From a virus, in IMG/VR virus record IMGVR_UViG_3300043823_000114, positions 26,209 through 90,208 of that record: a stretch of 64,000 bases of DNA. One strand, given 5' to 3'. Within the stretch, counting starts at the first letter, position 1; the number at the start of each line of letters is the position of its first letter. The position numbers were made by a program, and so were the translations under genes. The notes under the pieces are model-generated. The model searched no databases. It saw only the letters and a program-made list of their open reading frames with translations, and was not told where the DNA came from. This document shows positions 1 to 14,400 of the stretch, one piece after another.

Positions 1-665
1 TTGCCCAACTGCTGAGCATTGACTGCTGTGCCATATAATAAGTTGTTAGCTTCTGTGGATAGTGTGATACCCGGACTGATAACACTGAATCCAGCAACAG
101 CACTACCAGCACTTAATGTGAATGGTTGATCGTAACTCACAATACAACTAACATTGTTATTTGTATAAAACTTAATAACTGTATGTGTAACGCTATTAGT
201 ATCAATAACATCTTCAACAATTGCGCCGCTCTTGCCGTCAGGAGCTTTGTATGCTGGGCCTATTAAGCTCCAGCCACTACCGTTATACATGTTGAGTTGA
301 TAGTTTGTACTATCCCACCACTGAGCACCAACTTGTGTTGTCACTGGAGCGCTGGGAGAAACCCACACTGGTGTCACTGGTAACCAACTTGTTCCGTTGT
401 AAATTCTTAGAATATAATTGCCAGCTGTACTAATATCATACCACAACTCACCCTGCAATGGGGTGGATGGGGCAGTAATATTGGCGAAATTCTGTAATAA
501 CTTGATAAAGTTTTCATCAAGATATTGACCATAGAATGGATAATTCTTACCAAATAAATCTAAGTCACTGGAATTTAAACCAGGATTAATATCTGGGCCA
601 TCCGCAGTACCATCCAGTAATGTGATTAAAACTTGACCAGTTGTTGTATTAATTGTATAAGACAT
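1..665 (-). CDS. Tail fibre-like structural protein, partial (C-terminus beyond left edge)
   Basis: An open minus-strand frame runs from an ATG at 663-665 to the window edge without a stop, giving at least 221 residues. It starts MSYTINTTTGQVLITLLDGT and continues with repeated small motifs of the type GELWYD, NGTSWLPV, GAQWWDS and NGSGWSLIGP, which are common in fibre and short-tail proteins of T4-like aquatic phages. A GGA-type ribosome site (AGGA) lies about 10 nt upstream, and the start is only a few bases after the stop of the preceding gene, so the two are probably translationally coupled. No enzymatic motif is seen. The role as a virion fibre component is inferred from composition and from its place at the end of the baseplate block. 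Confidence 0.7.
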   Translation of the reverse strand, partial: MSYTINTTTGQVLITLLDGTADGPDINPGLNSSDLDLFGKNYPFYGQYLDENFIKLLQNFANITAPSTPLQGELWYDISTAGNYILRIYNGTSWLPVTPVWVSPSAPVTTQVGAQWWDSTNYQLNMYNGSGWSLIGPAYKAPDGKSGAIVEDVIDTNSVTHTVIKFYTNNNVSCIVSYDQPFTLSAGSAVAGFSVISPGITLSTEANNLLYGTAVNAQQLG

Positions 666-670
666 TTATA

Positions 671-1327
671 TTATCCTTGTGCGGTCAAGTTTGTTAGAGT
701 CTGGATACGCACAGTGTAATCAACTTGAATCAATCTGTTTAGAGATTTCTGAACTGGGTGGAAGATAACATGAGTTAACATTGGGCCAGTTGAAGTTAAT
801 CCGCTTGTACCATCAGTACTACGACCAAATAAACCCAATTCATCGAAAGTATAAGTGTCTGTGAGTGTTTGACTGTTATCAAATGCGCTTTGCCCTGCAG
901 GCTCACCGTAGTCAAGCAAACAACTAACAAGAATATCTGTATAAACTTGTCCAGGAATATGACGAACTTGAATGTAGTTTTGTGCAGGATTTGTGTTTGC
1001 AGCCGCTGTATCGTCTACCACTTTACTATAAGTTGCATTATATAGATTACTACTTTGTCCAGTAGTATTTGGTGGAAGATATGTGATAACGCCAGTGGGG
1101 TCTACGCTAGTTCCGCCATTACCAAAATGCATCTCATAGATGTAGTTTTGATCTTTGTTTGCCAGCATATATGCTAAAGCAACGCTGATATTTTCGTAGT
1201 GAATGGCATTGCTTTTGTCTTGAAGGACAACGATGTTTTTTGGGTCTGTAACGTCACTGATCTTGATATGACCACGGACATAGATACCACTCATTTCATC
1301 TGGCTGACGGATTGTGTTTTTACTCAT
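671..1327 (-). CDS. Baseplate/tail-associated structural protein, 218 aa
   Basis: This is a complete frame with an ATG start and its own late-type octamer 22 nt upstream. The sequence has an N-terminal stretch MSGIYVRGHIKISDV, a central MHFGNGGTSVDPTGVI and a C-terminal LNRLIQVDYTVRIQT, with mixed beta character. I recognise this as a type of protein often found beside baseplate wedge genes in marine T4-like phages, but I cannot tie it to a specific T4 gene (gp8 and gp10 are possible by position). It sits between a protein with an autocleaving-type C-terminal domain and the partial fibre gene. It is probably a virion protein linking baseplate and fibres. That function is inference from location. 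Confidence 0.65.
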   Translation of the reverse strand: MSKNTIRQPDEMSGIYVRGHIKISDVTDPKNIVVLQDKSNAIHYENISVALAYMLANKDQNYIYEMHFGNGGTSVDPTGVITYLPPNTTGQSSNLYNATYSKVVDDTAAANTNPAQNYIQVRHIPGQVYTDILVSCLLDYGEPAGQSAFDNSQTLTDTYTFDELGLFGRSTDGTSGLTSTGPMLTHVIFHPVQKSLNRLIQVDYTVRIQTLTNLTAQG

Positions 1328-1348
1328 ATATTTCTCTGATTATCTGTA

Positions 1349-1356
1349 TATTTATT
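1349..1356 (-). promoter_or_regulatory. Late promoter octamer AATAAATA
   Basis: Read on the minus strand the sequence is AATAAATA, one base from the T4 late consensus TATAAATA, and 21 nt upstream of the ATG of the 218-aa gene. It overlaps the intergenic gap directly after the stop of the preceding gene. Confidence 0.6.
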
Positions 1357-1359
1357 GTA

Positions 1360-2394
1360 TCAAACTCTGCCTACAACGACTTCTATTATACCAATACCGT
1401 CGCCTGAATATGTTCCTAGTGCTTTACCAATTACGGTGCCAATGCTAGGATTATTATTTGTCATTGCTACCCCAGAGATACTGCTAGTAACCATTCTGTC
1501 ACCACGATTAACTGTGCCAGTGACTTTACATGGAACACGCCCCTGTAACGCAATGCTTACCCCATCTATGCCTTCGTTCATCAAATATGCAGGATTGGTA
1601 GAAACTACCCCTGCTACTCTGGCATCATTTGCTTCAGTACTAATTGTAACTTCAGTAGAATCCCCGAATACAACAACTGTTCCTGGTTCGTAATCTTGAT
1701 CGCTAGTGTATCGTTCTGCCAAGTCAGCGTATAATGCGTGAATTGCTGTACCATAGATATTATTCCACCAAGCACTTGCACTACCAATATTGTAAGTAAG
1801 ATTGGCAGATGGAATTATATTCCCACTGAAACTTGCAAGATTCAACGAGTTAAGGATAGACTGCCCGTTAGCATAAAAATACCCATTGGCAAAAACAGAA
1901 TTAAATGGGGTGATAGTTGACCCAACATTTGATGAAGTACCAGAGGCAGAAAGCACATTTCCAAAAGTTACACTGGATAATGTAGATATAAAAGGTTGAC
2001 TACTTGTTTTAACTATAGCAAGTACGTTACCAGCAGTGATGTTTCCACTCGCAATGATATTACCTGCACTGATATCCCCAGTAAATGTAGATACTCCCGT
2101 AATACTATCAAACCCCGTTACTGTTAAATTGCCACCCACCCTAACATCAGCGGTTGTAGTCAATGCGGTAGCGGCAATCGTCCCAGTAGACAGCGAGCCC
2201 GCTGTAACCAGTCCCGTAAATACCCCTGTTCCAGAATCTATCGTGGATACTGTTCCAGATGCCAAATATCCACCGATATAAGTTTTGATTGCCGAAGCGG
2301 CGATGTGTCCAGTTACGCTAGACGTTTCGACGGGAATCAACGTATTGTCGTAGACAGTAGCTTGTGACGGTAAACCAGTAATTGTAATTGTCAT
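1360..2394 (-). CDS. Fibre protein with C-terminal Peptidase_G2-type (autoproteolytic) domain, 344 aa
   Basis: Residues 1 to about 190 are low-complexity beta repeats (STGTIAATALTTT, GNITAGN) typical of trimeric fibres. The last 130 or so residues (from ASAWWNNIYGTAIHALYADL through VAGVVSTNPAYLMN, ALQGRVPCKV and GIIEVVVGRV at the C-terminus) form a domain that I recognise from many T4-like fibre proteins and that resembles the Peptidase_G2 IMC autoproteolytic domain of phage appendages. The same domain ends the 498-aa gene near 55.6 kb, with close DNA similarity. A late octamer lies 25 nt upstream of the start. The gene is probably a virion fibre whose tail domain assists trimer folding and may cleave itself off. 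The cleavage is family knowledge and is not shown here. Confidence 0.7.
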   Translation of the reverse strand: MTITITGLPSQATVYDNTLIPVETSSVTGHIAASAIKTYIGGYLASGTVSTIDSGTGVFTGLVTAGSLSTGTIAATALTTTADVRVGGNLTVTGFDSITGVSTFTGDISAGNIIASGNITAGNVLAIVKTSSQPFISTLSSVTFGNVLSASGTSSNVGSTITPFNSVFANGYFYANGQSILNSLNLASFSGNIIPSANLTYNIGSASAWWNNIYGTAIHALYADLAERYTSDQDYEPGTVVVFGDSTEVTISTEANDARVAGVVSTNPAYLMNEGIDGVSIALQGRVPCKVTGTVNRGDRMVTSSISGVAMTNNNPSIGTVIGKALGTYSGDGIGIIEVVVGRV

Positions 2395-2418
2395 TTTTTA
2401 ATCTCTAGGCCTTTTCTA

Positions 2419-2426
2419 TATTTATT
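2419..2426 (-). promoter_or_regulatory. Late promoter octamer AATAAATA
   Basis: AATAAATA on the minus strand lies directly after the stop codon of the 4,158-aa gene and about 25 nt before the ATG of the 344-aa fibre gene. It matches the T4 late promoter consensus in seven of eight bases. Confidence 0.65.
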
Positions 2427-5400
2427 TTAACTGAGCCCCTTAATATACTGTGCTTCCACAGTATTAGAACCTTCTAATCCAAGACCATCAGTAACAGCAC
2501 CAACATTTGCCCCAGTAGTAGCCAGTATATTACCAAAGTTATCTGTGACTAAGTCGCTCAAGTTATCTACAAAGTCTTGTGGAGCCCCAGATGATTGATT
2601 CAACCAAGTAGTGGTATGTACTAAATTTCCACCTGGAATCAAGAAATTGATGTTTGTATCAACTACCTGTGTTCCCACAGTATAAACATTGGCTGCACCA
2701 GTACCATCAACAGCACGACGAATGTTAGTTAAAACATTGTTTACCATGTCGATGCCCCAGAATACGATCTTTTCACCGTTGATAAACACTACCCCCGGGA
2801 TAAGTTTGCTCACATTTGGTGAACTGATTGCTTGTGCATTGGCGATATGAATATTACTATCTGTGATATTCAAGTTTGCTGTCAAAGTAGTAATGTGACT
2901 TTCACTGATACCATAGTATTGTGGCCAAATTGCTGTATTTGTACCGGAAGCATTACCGTTCATGTTCTGAACAATTCTGTATCCAATGTTGGCAGTAAAA
3001 CCTTGTGCTATCAAATTGGCGCTCAGTGGCAATCCAACATTTGCAGCCAATCCATTCATACCAGTATAAACAGTCATATTGAGATTGTCATAAGTTACCC
3101 CTGGAACGAATTCTTCAGGCGCATGACTACTTGCAGTATCATAATATGCACCACCATCTATAATGCTATAAACATTAGAGTTGGTGTAAGTATTCTGAAT
3201 TGTAGTATCTAGATATGTTGGATTATTAAAATCATAATACTTTAGGACCAGATTAGCACCGATACTTGTGGTTGGTAGAGAACCGCTTACAATAATCTGC
3301 CATGGGTCAACTTCTGTAATATTCAACTCATAACTTTGACTCGTATCTGTATCAACTAATACAATGGGTTGTCCACTAGCATAGTTATATTGAGTAAAGT
3401 CTACTAAATTCTCTGTGGTAATTTGATTAAACGAAGAAGAACTTGCTACTGTAACACCCAAGTTGGCAGTGTTTGCAGATATCCAGTGAGTTGCATTGTT
3501 ATCAAATGTCCCAACAACATCAACTAGAGTAACTAGATTACCCACTGATGTATTATAAACAACACCAGATGCACCACTAACTGCTTGTGTAATAACATTA
3601 CCTGTATATACTACCGCAGAGTTTGTTAAGTCCAATGTAACTGTTGGAATTTGTACATTGGCGCTATAAATCGCCCGTGTATTTGCCCAAGTATAGATGA
3701 GATTGCTACTAAACACTGAAGTATTTGCTTCGTAAGTAACACCAGTTACATTAACTCCTGGATACTCTATTCCAGTCATTAGCTGTGCAAGATCGTTTCC
3801 TGGCATACCCGCAGTTGGTTGATAATATGCAGTGATACGGTCACTGGCATTACTAAACGAATTGGCATTGAGTAAGTTATACTTCGTATAGTCAAACACA
3901 TTGCTTATTGCGATAGGATTAACGTTACTATCTGTACCATTTACTAATATATTGCCGTCTCTACGGACAAAGTTAGTCGTTAAGTTACCAACAGTGATCG
4001 TTTGCTTAGTAGAATTTACAGACAGTACTCTCGCATTGGCAGTAGTATTTTTCTGAGTAATGTAATCTCCAATGTTAGCTTGTATATTACCACTAGTTGT
4101 CAAAATCGCACTACTATAAACATTTGCTGTAGCTTGATATGCTTGCCCGTTATAACTTACAATACTGCTATTTGCCACAGTGATGTTTGGCATCCAAGCA
4201 ATAATATTACTATTGTATGTAATTCTGTCAAACGCAATAGTTGTAGCAAAGTTACGAACAGTGTTGTAGCTATTGTTGATAAACTGAGTGAAACTTGAAA
4301 TGCTTGTTACATTCGAATGCAAGTTGGCTGCATCACTGAAGATGTAATCCGTTGTATTGAATGATCCAACCGTATCAACTAGTGTCACAACATTACTATT
4401 TGTAATAGTAGTATACACTGTACCATAAGCACCTGTATTTTGCTGAGTAATAATGTTACCAACATAAACTGTGACATTGCTGTATGTAGCAAGTTGTGTT
4501 GTGGGTAAGCTATCTACTTGATAATGATTTACTAATTTAGCATACCCGAACGCACCAGAACCAGTTCCGTTAATAAAGATAGTTGGCTGACTTGTGTAGC
4601 CCGACCCTGGATTGATAACTTCGAAAGATTCAATTCCGCCAGTAGAGAAGTTAACAATGGCCTGTATGTTTGCACCAGTACCACCGCCACCAACAACAGT
4701 AACAGAGGGCGTTACTACATACCCAGATCCTGCATTAGAAACGAATACACTACCGATACCATAAGTGTGATTGTTATACCATTGACTATACTGAGGTAAT
4801 GTGCTTAATAAAGTGCTGTCTCTTGGATCAGACCCATTGGGACTACGGTAAGCACCAAACGCATCAATGTATGTACTTGGGATATCAAAGTCTGTAGTAT
4901 CACCGTAATATTCGTCGTTACCTTGATAATCAAGTTTATATTCACGGATACTTGTTCTATAAGGTTTGACTTCGTTGATGTAATCTTCGTAATATGTTTG
5001 ATTGTCTGGGCTATAACTTGCAGGTTGTCCCAGAGTCTTGAACTTATGTAAGATACTGATGAAACTTGTCTTGAATACCCAATCAACTGCTGGCTGTTCT
5101 GTTAGAACATAGTTTATCAATGTAAAGAACATTTGATTAAAATATACAGCCAAAGTGTCAATGAAAATATTATTCTGAATAGCATTGAAAATAATGCGGA
5201 TTTCATTACCAGTCACATTTGATGTATACAGTGTACTACTCAACTGTATTGTGCCGTTTTGAATACCAACAACATTTGTAGTAAGATCAGAATTTACACG
5301 GTATACTGCAAACTCACCGTTACCATTGTTTAGGACTTTCACGGTGTCCCCTGCAACTAGAGTTAGAGTTGAGATGTCTGCGGCAGTTGCCACAACATAA

Positions 5401-8400
5401 GTTGCTAGCACTGTACTGTCGTAAGTACTATCATACCAATCTGTCTTACTCCAATAGAACGGAGTATAGTAGCTTTGTTCGCTAGTCAATACCCAAGTAG
5501 TACCAGACCATTCATAAGTCGTCCATATGCCAGATTTAGTTTCGTCTGCCAACACTAGTACAGTATAACCAGCAGCCAATACACCAGTGTCGATATACCC
5601 AAGTTCCTCGTATGTCGCAACTTGAATATCGTATGTTGTATAGTCTGGTAATGGAGCAGATGCATACAATGGATTGATATTGAATTCTTCTACCACTGGA
5701 TACTGTATTAATATGCCGTTAACAAATTCTACCCAGTTTTGTAAAGCAGTTGTACGATTTACAAATAGAGTTTGATTTGGGGCATTGTTAAGACCAATAC
5801 TTTCTTGTACAGATAAACTTGCATCAGGAACTGCAAATCCGTTAGCATCAATACCACTCAAACTGTCAATGATTTTTTCAACAATGCGTGTTGGGATTGT
5901 ACTGCTCGGATTACCTTCTTGAACTAGTTGATATTCACTGTGAATGACATGACTATTACGGATAGTATCGTAATCAACGTGTAGAACGGTACTGTTACCA
6001 GACAAATAGTTACTGATACCATGCAAACTTACTGTATCATCTTGAATAACTGTTGCATAAGGAATCGATTGTGATTGTGGATTTTCGATAATGTCTTGAA
6101 TCGTGCTCACAGTATTTCTATGAACACTAGATTGTTCAAGACTATTCTTACCATATACCCAATAATAGTATGTGCTCTTTGGCAACTTAGTAGTTGGGTT
6201 AATAGTTGTTTCCACAACATAAGCACTGTTATCTGCGTACAATGGAGTTCCTAGTCCGTCGTAAGCACTCGGGGGCAGATCGCTAGACACCCACTCACAA
6301 ACTTGAACTTGACTTCCAGGGAACATCATACCCCAGTTGTTTGCACGGTAAGTCAGATTACCTTGTTCATAATCGATATAACGAAGAACACCAGTATTCC
6401 ACCAAGTTTTAGTAGTTTGATCTGGACCCCAATGATAGTCTAAACTATATGCTAGATTTGGAATACTATCTACGCTACCAACGCTGTTATAAACTGCTGG
6501 ATCGTATGCTGTGATGAAATCTAAATCTTCTTGTGCCGCACCAAGAACTTTACCCTTAGCAGGATCAATGTAGTCTAAGTTAGTAGAGATAACGCTATTA
6601 TTAACGTTATACAAATACATTCTGCTGATACTATCAATATCAACTTTTTCAGTTTCTTGATTGACAATATCCCAACCAATATTACCATTGAAGTTGTTGT
6701 AAGTGTAAAATGTTCCAGCATTACTGATTGGCATAGGAGCGCCAGTAGTAGCATTGTAAACTATCCAAGTATTGCTTGGATCAAACGCTGTAGAGTTGCT
6801 ATCACCAGGAGCACCAACGATCATAGTATTGCCATTCATAGCAACACTGTATCCGAATTGATCATGTGGGCTTAGACTATTGTTTTGTAGTCGTTGAACG
6901 AGAACATATTGGTCTTGTACATTACCAGATAGACTGCTGTTTACTAATCCATAAATGTATACAACACCTGAACCCTCAATAGTGTCAATAAAGATACTAT
7001 TGTTAAGATCAAAAGTCGTTGTGTCTGTATCAAATGAAGTTGTATTCTCTGTGCTACCACCATTTGCAGAAACTACAAGAGTTTCGCTGTTGGGACTAGA
7101 AAGAATCTGTGATCCGTATTGTGCGACATCTTCCGTTCCAGGATGTTTCAATGTTTGTGCAATACTGAATACGCTTAGCCCCAAGTTAGCCATAGCGTTA
7201 CCATTACCAGGACCAATGATCAGTTTCTGATATGGAGTTGTTACATTGCTCGTAATAGTCAGAGCACCATAGCCCTGAGCAATAGCAGTAACACCGGCGA
7301 TGTTTGCGCTGTTAATATTCTGTGCCGCTGTAATAGTATTACCAGCAGTAAATGCTACATTAATACCATTAATGCGAATACTATCACCTAGACTGACATT
7401 ACCATTGTAAGTTGTTCCTGTGATTGAGCCATAGCTTGCGCCTTGATTTACATAACGATAAACGATACCGCTGAAATATCCTGGTGCACTGTATCCTGGG
7501 CTTGCAATATAAACATCTGCGTCATTACCAGAGATGCTTGTAGTAGTACCAAAAGCACCACCGCTAGTTGGATTTGGACTTGTGATCGTTTCTAATAGAT
7601 TGAACTTGTTAGTCTCAACATTGATCAAGCTACCGATTACGGGAGCAGTAGTAAATGTTAGAGTTGTTCCAGTAAATGTATATCCGCTAGTAGCAAGATT
7701 ACCATTGACTGTTACACGACTTTGGCTGTTTACATTAGAATAAGTTGTTGTATAAGTTGTACCGTTGGCAACAAATGATTCGATACTACGATCAAATACA
7801 TACACAGTTCCAGCGGCTGTAACGCCGTTGACTGCTTGATATGGGGCACTGATTGCTACTTGATTACCTGTACTAGTTGTTTTAACATTGTACCCAAACT
7901 GTGACGATGAACTACTACCAACGCTGATAGTATTAGCGTATGAATAAGATGTGTAGAAACCAACAGTATTTGCTTGATACACATAAACATTTCCAGCATT
8001 TGGTGCCGATACATACAACCATAGACCGTCAGCGCTTGCGCTGATACTTGATCCAAACAAATCCCCCACGTTACTCAAACTTGGGCTAGTCAATGTTTGT
8101 TGCCATAGGAAACTTGCATTGCCATTGAATTCATAGATATGAACTCGTCCATATTGCGTAGATCCGTTGCCCGGATTACCGATATATAAAAAGTTTCCAG
8201 AAGTATCTAAACTCGCGCCGAATTTAGTGCCACCACTGTATTGTCCAATATTTGCAACCAATGTAAGTGTGTTGTTATTTGTGACATTAGAAACGAATGC
8301 ATAGACATTACCATTGTTTAATAATGAACTACTTGCCGCCGCAAATGCACCACTTGCGCTGATAGTTGATACCGTACCAAAACCAACATTACTAATGTAG

Positions 8401-11400
8401 CTGTTAGCATCTAGCTTCATGCTTGGGTTGAAGATGCTAGTGTTACCAGACCATGGGGTTGATTTGTTATAAACTACCCATCCGCCAGTTTCTGCATCTG
8501 TATCAACCCAAAGTTTATCATTGTCCAACCAATCATGTAGCGGAGCAATGCTGTTCAAATCTGTTGGACTATCAAGACGAACACTTTGTAGTCTGTATAA
8601 AGAACCAGTACCAGCTATCTTGATTGCTTGTTTAATCTGATCTGCGGCCTGTGCTTGGAATACTACGCTGAAGTTATAAGCATCAACAACCCCGTATACA
8701 CGGTAGAACGCATTAACTCTAACATCAAAGTTTGACAACACAACGATATCGCCATAAGCCACATTATGTGGGCTACTTGTTGTTATAACACCGATGTTAT
8801 CAACGCTATATGAAACTTGAGTTACATTAACATCTGTTTCATTAATACGGAATACATTCCAGTTACCTGTCAAATCTCTCGCTGTCCATACAGTTGAAGC
8901 AATACCGTATTGATCTATGTTAGCACTTAAATCATTGAGATTTGCATTGATATCAAATACTGTAGTTGTAATATCATTGATATTGACATATCCAGCTGTT
9001 TGTACATCGTTTTTGTAGTTGCTAGATGCATCACGGTTCACATAGATTGAAGGAGTATAACTTCCTTCAGTTTTGTATAATTGACTAGGTTGTACACCAA
9101 TGATTCCACTGATACTTGAACCATTATTAGGTAGAAGTTGTAATGTTACTGGATCACCGTTGAATGTGCCTTCAGTTAAAATCAAGTCAACACTACGATT
9201 ATTGTCTAAAGCACCGTATTCACCGACACGCATAGCCCATTCTTCATAGACATCAATTTCACTTGTCGTACCATTGACACCGGTTGCAGTAAATGCAGTG
9301 ATAGCATTCATTGTACCCTTTTGACGAATATAACCCTGATAGAATTTTGCTTGGGTAACTTCGTCTAGGCCGAAGTTTGTCAAATAATCTCGTGGTTGGA
9401 ATCCGATAGCACTATCACTATATAAGTGGAAGTCACCCAATACTTCTGGGTTATCGACATCATTAAATCTATTGAACTTCTCAGCATTGTAGCTGAAGTT
9501 TGGTAGTAGACCGGTCTTGAGTTCATCACTAGACAAACGAGCCCACAGCGTATTATCAAATGTTGTTGCGGCAGGAATGTCTTGTAGCGCAGTGTAATTA
9601 AAACTCTTGTAACTTACGATAGCACCCAATAGATAATCTTTGCCCTGTTGCCAAGCATCCACTGTTGTGTTATTGAACACAAATCCAGGAGGATTCATAG
9701 CACCAGTCCAAGAACCTGTTTTCTTACCAACAAGTTTTAAACGGTATTGTCTATTGCCAAGTTCTGGAACATAGATGATGTCATTAAAAATATCTTTATT
9801 GTCAAATAACATTACGTGTTCGTATTCGACAACATCTAGTTTTATCAGAGCAATAGTTTGTCCACCATTGACTGTTATATCACAAGTATTACCAGTAGCA
9901 CTATTTTGTCTATTGACACTCATCTGGCTATATTTGACAAAATTATAACTAGTATCTAGAACACAGCTAGAACCCGGTTGATTGTCAATCTTATCAACAA
10001 CACCCAGCGGAGTGAATAACGTTGTATGATTCAGTATTGGGCTCAATACCAATATGCTACTTGCATTCCATCCTTGTTGTGCCCAAGTTAAAAATTCTTT
10101 AGCACTGAGTAAGAAGTCTCGTTGAACTCCCAAATCAGGGTCAGAATCAATAAACTTAAACCCAACACCCTGTAGATATCTTTGATAACTCACTAAGAAA
10201 TCAACAACTTGTTGTCTTGTAGTGAACTCATATCCGTAAGGAATAGTTATCTTGTATTTCTGATAATCTTGGTAAACTACAGCGGCGTCTTGTAATACAG
10301 GAATAGAATAACTTCTACCATTTACTAGACTGGGGATAATAGTGAAGTACGGAGTGGTTGTATCATATCCGCTTACTGTGAATCCAGATGCTGTCTTTTC
10401 GACAATAACTGCACTGTAAGTTACAGAGTTAGTCGGTGTAGAAGATTGTAATAGAATTCTATAACTCTCATTGGGGATTACTACACCGTTATTAGTACTA
10501 GTCGGACTACTCTGTTCTGCAATTACTTGTATGAAACTTGAATCCGTGAATCCAGCCATCTTGTAAGAAAGTATTACATTAATAATACTTAAATTGATGT
10601 ACGAGTTAGGGTTAATCCCCAAGTATCTCAAGTTATCTGCCATCCAGTTTAGATAGCTAGCACTACGCTGAATAGTATTTGTATCACTAATATTACCGTT
10701 AATAGCAGTAGATGCAGGAGTAATGCGTTGTAGTGTAGACGCACAAATAAACTGATTTAGTTCAGTATTTTTGTAATAGTCATTTACATTAACTAGTGTT
10801 CCAAAATAGAAAGCAGGTTTTGCCATAGCCATAGCTCGTTGGAAAGCATATGGGAAATCACTGCTACGACGCCATGCTGTTTCTACGGGGCCTTGATCAC
10901 CGATTCTCCAGTCTGCACTAGCATCTCTACTGTTGAAACTCTTGACGATAAAATCTGCTGGAGCTAACAATACCCCAGTTGCGTCTACTGGAATAATTGT
11001 TTGTAATCCTGTACGGACGAATCTGCTATCAACATATGGGTTGCCGTTGTTCCAAACAATACCAGCAGCCATGTCGTCCCAAAGAACCATGTTGCCACCA
11101 GTATATGGAGCAGGACCATATCGTGTTTCCCACCAGCTTGGCATTGTTGTGAAGCCAATCATTTCCCAAGGATTAGTATGGGGACGATCTGTATCAAAGT
11201 AGTATTTGAAAATAGCGCGCCAGTTTCCTGGAAGTGGTGCACCGTTGATTACATCAACAAATCTATCGTAGTTGTAAGTAAATTCGTTGCTGGCAACAAA
11301 AGTTGTATTAGTAATATAATCTATGCGATTATCACCCGCCCATTTTAAGAAGCTAGTTGTAAGCAGTTGTGTAAATTCACTGTTGCTGTAATCTGTTGTT

Positions 11401-14400
11401 CTAAACTTTCCTGGCAAGAAATCATAGACGCTAAAGACTTGATTTGTGGGATTTACTTTAATATTGTTATAGATGCGTTTTTCAAACTCTAACAACAAAT
11501 CATCACGGTAATCACCAAACGCAGGAGTGATGCTGCCATCGTGCCCTTGTATCACATTCGTTGGAGTAATGTAAGTTGTATCGTAATATTTTTCAGGAGC
11601 AAACTTTGGATACAATCCCAACTTAGTTGGAGTTTCTGGAATATAGCACCCATCAGTACTACTATATTCATTGATAGTGATAGTATCACCAATAGTTAAT
11701 GGTGTGGTAATAGTTATACCAGCAACATTAGCATCAAAAGTATAATCTTGATCCTTGACCAACTGCGCATTATTCAAATACACCAACACAGCTTGATTAC
11801 TTAAAGTTGTGTCGCTGAAAATATTACTGATTTCATATCCAGTAATCTCTGCGCTTTCTACTGTGTATGTGATAGTATTCTTAATATCGCCGTATGGCAC
11901 CATATCACTATAGTACCATGGGAAGCTACTACTTTTTACAGCATTGATAGTTTTAAGTAGCGTATCAAGTAGTACTGGGATGTTTGTGAAATCAAGCCCA
12001 GCTGTTCTAGCGCTTAGTTCTAAAATTTTATTTTTAAACTTGCTGTATTCTCTACGGGCTAAATCTAAACCATCAACAAAGTTGAAGTATGGATCTACTA
12101 ACGCAATAGGAACTGCTAATGCAGGACTTGCGTGTTGAAGAATACTACCACCCTGCGGTTTGATATTCAAGTCTCGAAGATTGCTACTACCAGGGAAACT
12201 ACCAACAACTTGATTGCTGTTTGCAACCATAGTAGATAAGTGATTACGCAATTGCCCAAGAGTTAATGTTGTAAAGTTGGCATTCTTACTATTGAAGTCT
12301 AGATTCTTTGGAACTTCGTAATACCCAAGTTGACTCACAGCACTGCTGTTGTAAATCAAAATATCAATTTGATCACCAGTAGTCAAATCAGGATCAGTAA
12401 TGTGTACATAGTTCAAAACGCCCACAGTAATCGTTTCCCAATCAGTTGTCTGAATCGAGTTACGGTATACTCTGAAATAAGGAACTGTGGCTTCTGTACT
12501 ATTAGTAATATCTATTTGGAAATAACTATTATTTCCATCATAGACTCCACTAATAATTTGAAACTGCTTTTCTTGTTCAGTATTTGTTGTCCAACTATTT
12601 CTAATAGTAGAATTTGTTAAATCAGAGTTTTGTTGTAGCCAACCAACAGAGTTGATGTTTACGTCAGATTGTGCTGTACCAGCACCATCAGTAAAGTTGA
12701 ATGTGTCTGAATCAAAATTGTTGGTGAACTGAATGTCCCCAATTTGATTAAAATTACGGTAGCTTAGTGGGAATCCCAATACTGGATCATTTACTCCAGT
12801 ACCAATAGCGTAGCTGAAAATTTGAGTTCCAGCAAATGTGCTATTAGTGTATGTGCTGATACTTGTACCTGTATCATCGAAAATGTCAAATAAAGGTGAT
12901 TGATTAATGCCATTCTTCTGTTGTCCCTGAACCCAAGAACTACCAGTATAGTAGTATTGTAATCCCTTGTATGGACCAGACATTATAACAAGATTGTTAT
13001 TAGCATAAATGTTTTCGTCTGTTGCTGGTGCAAGATTTATTACTAAGTTACTGGAAATATCCACAACATTCACAACAAAGACTTTATCACGCACAGTAGG
13101 ATCAAAGTCGTTGGCGAAAATAACTCGCATACCTTGCTCTAATGTCACACCGTCAAGTGTTGTACCGTAGGGTTGTAATTCTACTGTACTTCTACTATCA
13201 GAGTTTGTAAAGTCAATCAAATCAACTGGAGCCACACCTACATGCCCATAGTTAAAGAGTTGGATATCAGCTTCAAACTCAATGATAGGACGATTAGCAC
13301 GAGTTGATTGGTCTAGAACAGGGGTAACACCGTTGTAAGCGGCACTAGCATTGATAATGTCAATGTGAAACCAACGGTTACTACGAGTCCATGGATTCAA
13401 GTCAATGCTAGCTCTATTGATTGTAATATAATCAGCAGTACCCAGACCATTCACTGCAAATGGTTCTGGATTGATAAATTTAGAAACATCGATAAGTTTT
13501 ATACCAGTACCCACACCCTCAACATAATAAGTATTACCTTGATATGCCGCAGGAGTTGCAGTTGCATCAAAAGTGACTGCAAGACCGTTAGTGAATACAA
13601 CCCCATTTGGGCTTTTATATCCAGTTGATCCCAAAATAGTATTTTCAACATCTACGACCCCTTGATCGGCAAAAAGCATACTGAACTGCCCAACCATACC
13701 AGAAACAGCGGCGTCTTGATAATACAGCGCAGTCAACGGGGCTGTAATATCTGGCATTAGATTAAACAAGTTTAAACTTAAATAATCATTGGCTAGAAAA
13801 TAAGAATATTCTGCTCGTGTTAACCCACTTCGAACAAATACCCGTTGTTGTGCACCGATAGTAAATGCTTGCAACAATGGATTTAAAGTGACTATTGGAT
13901 CTGCATCACTACTTAAACTGATTTGCCATGCATTACGACGAGATGCTACTGGTACTGTTTGACTGTTAACAGTCCATTTACTATCATCCAAATCTGTATT
14001 AATAAAAATCAATGATTTTAAATTCAGTTGATTGATTGCGTTGACACCATCGAATCCATTTTCGCCGGCAGCAACAATTGCGCTTAGTCTTTGACCTTGA
14101 ACTTGAGTATAACTCAATGCTGTACTCAAATCTGCTGTTCCAGCAAGAGTTAGCCGAACATAAAAGTCTTGTGCAGTTGGTTGTGGTACATTGAATGTGA
14201 TAGTACCAACATCTGCACCGTTATTTGTTACTCCCAATACATCACGACTAGACAAGCTAGTTTGATTATTTTTTGTTCCGCTAGTTCCAGGATTTGTTTG
14301 AATCCAGAATGAGTATCCGGGTTGATTTACTATGAATTGATATGTACCACCGTAGGCAAGTTGAATATTTGGATTTTCAACCCCTGATGCAGTACTAAAT

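Noticed and set aside
1355-2281. Plus-strand frames opposite the 344-aa gene, and similar long antisense frames across the window
   Set aside because: They are shadows caused by biased codons in the real genes; no ribosome sites, promoters or protein-like composition.
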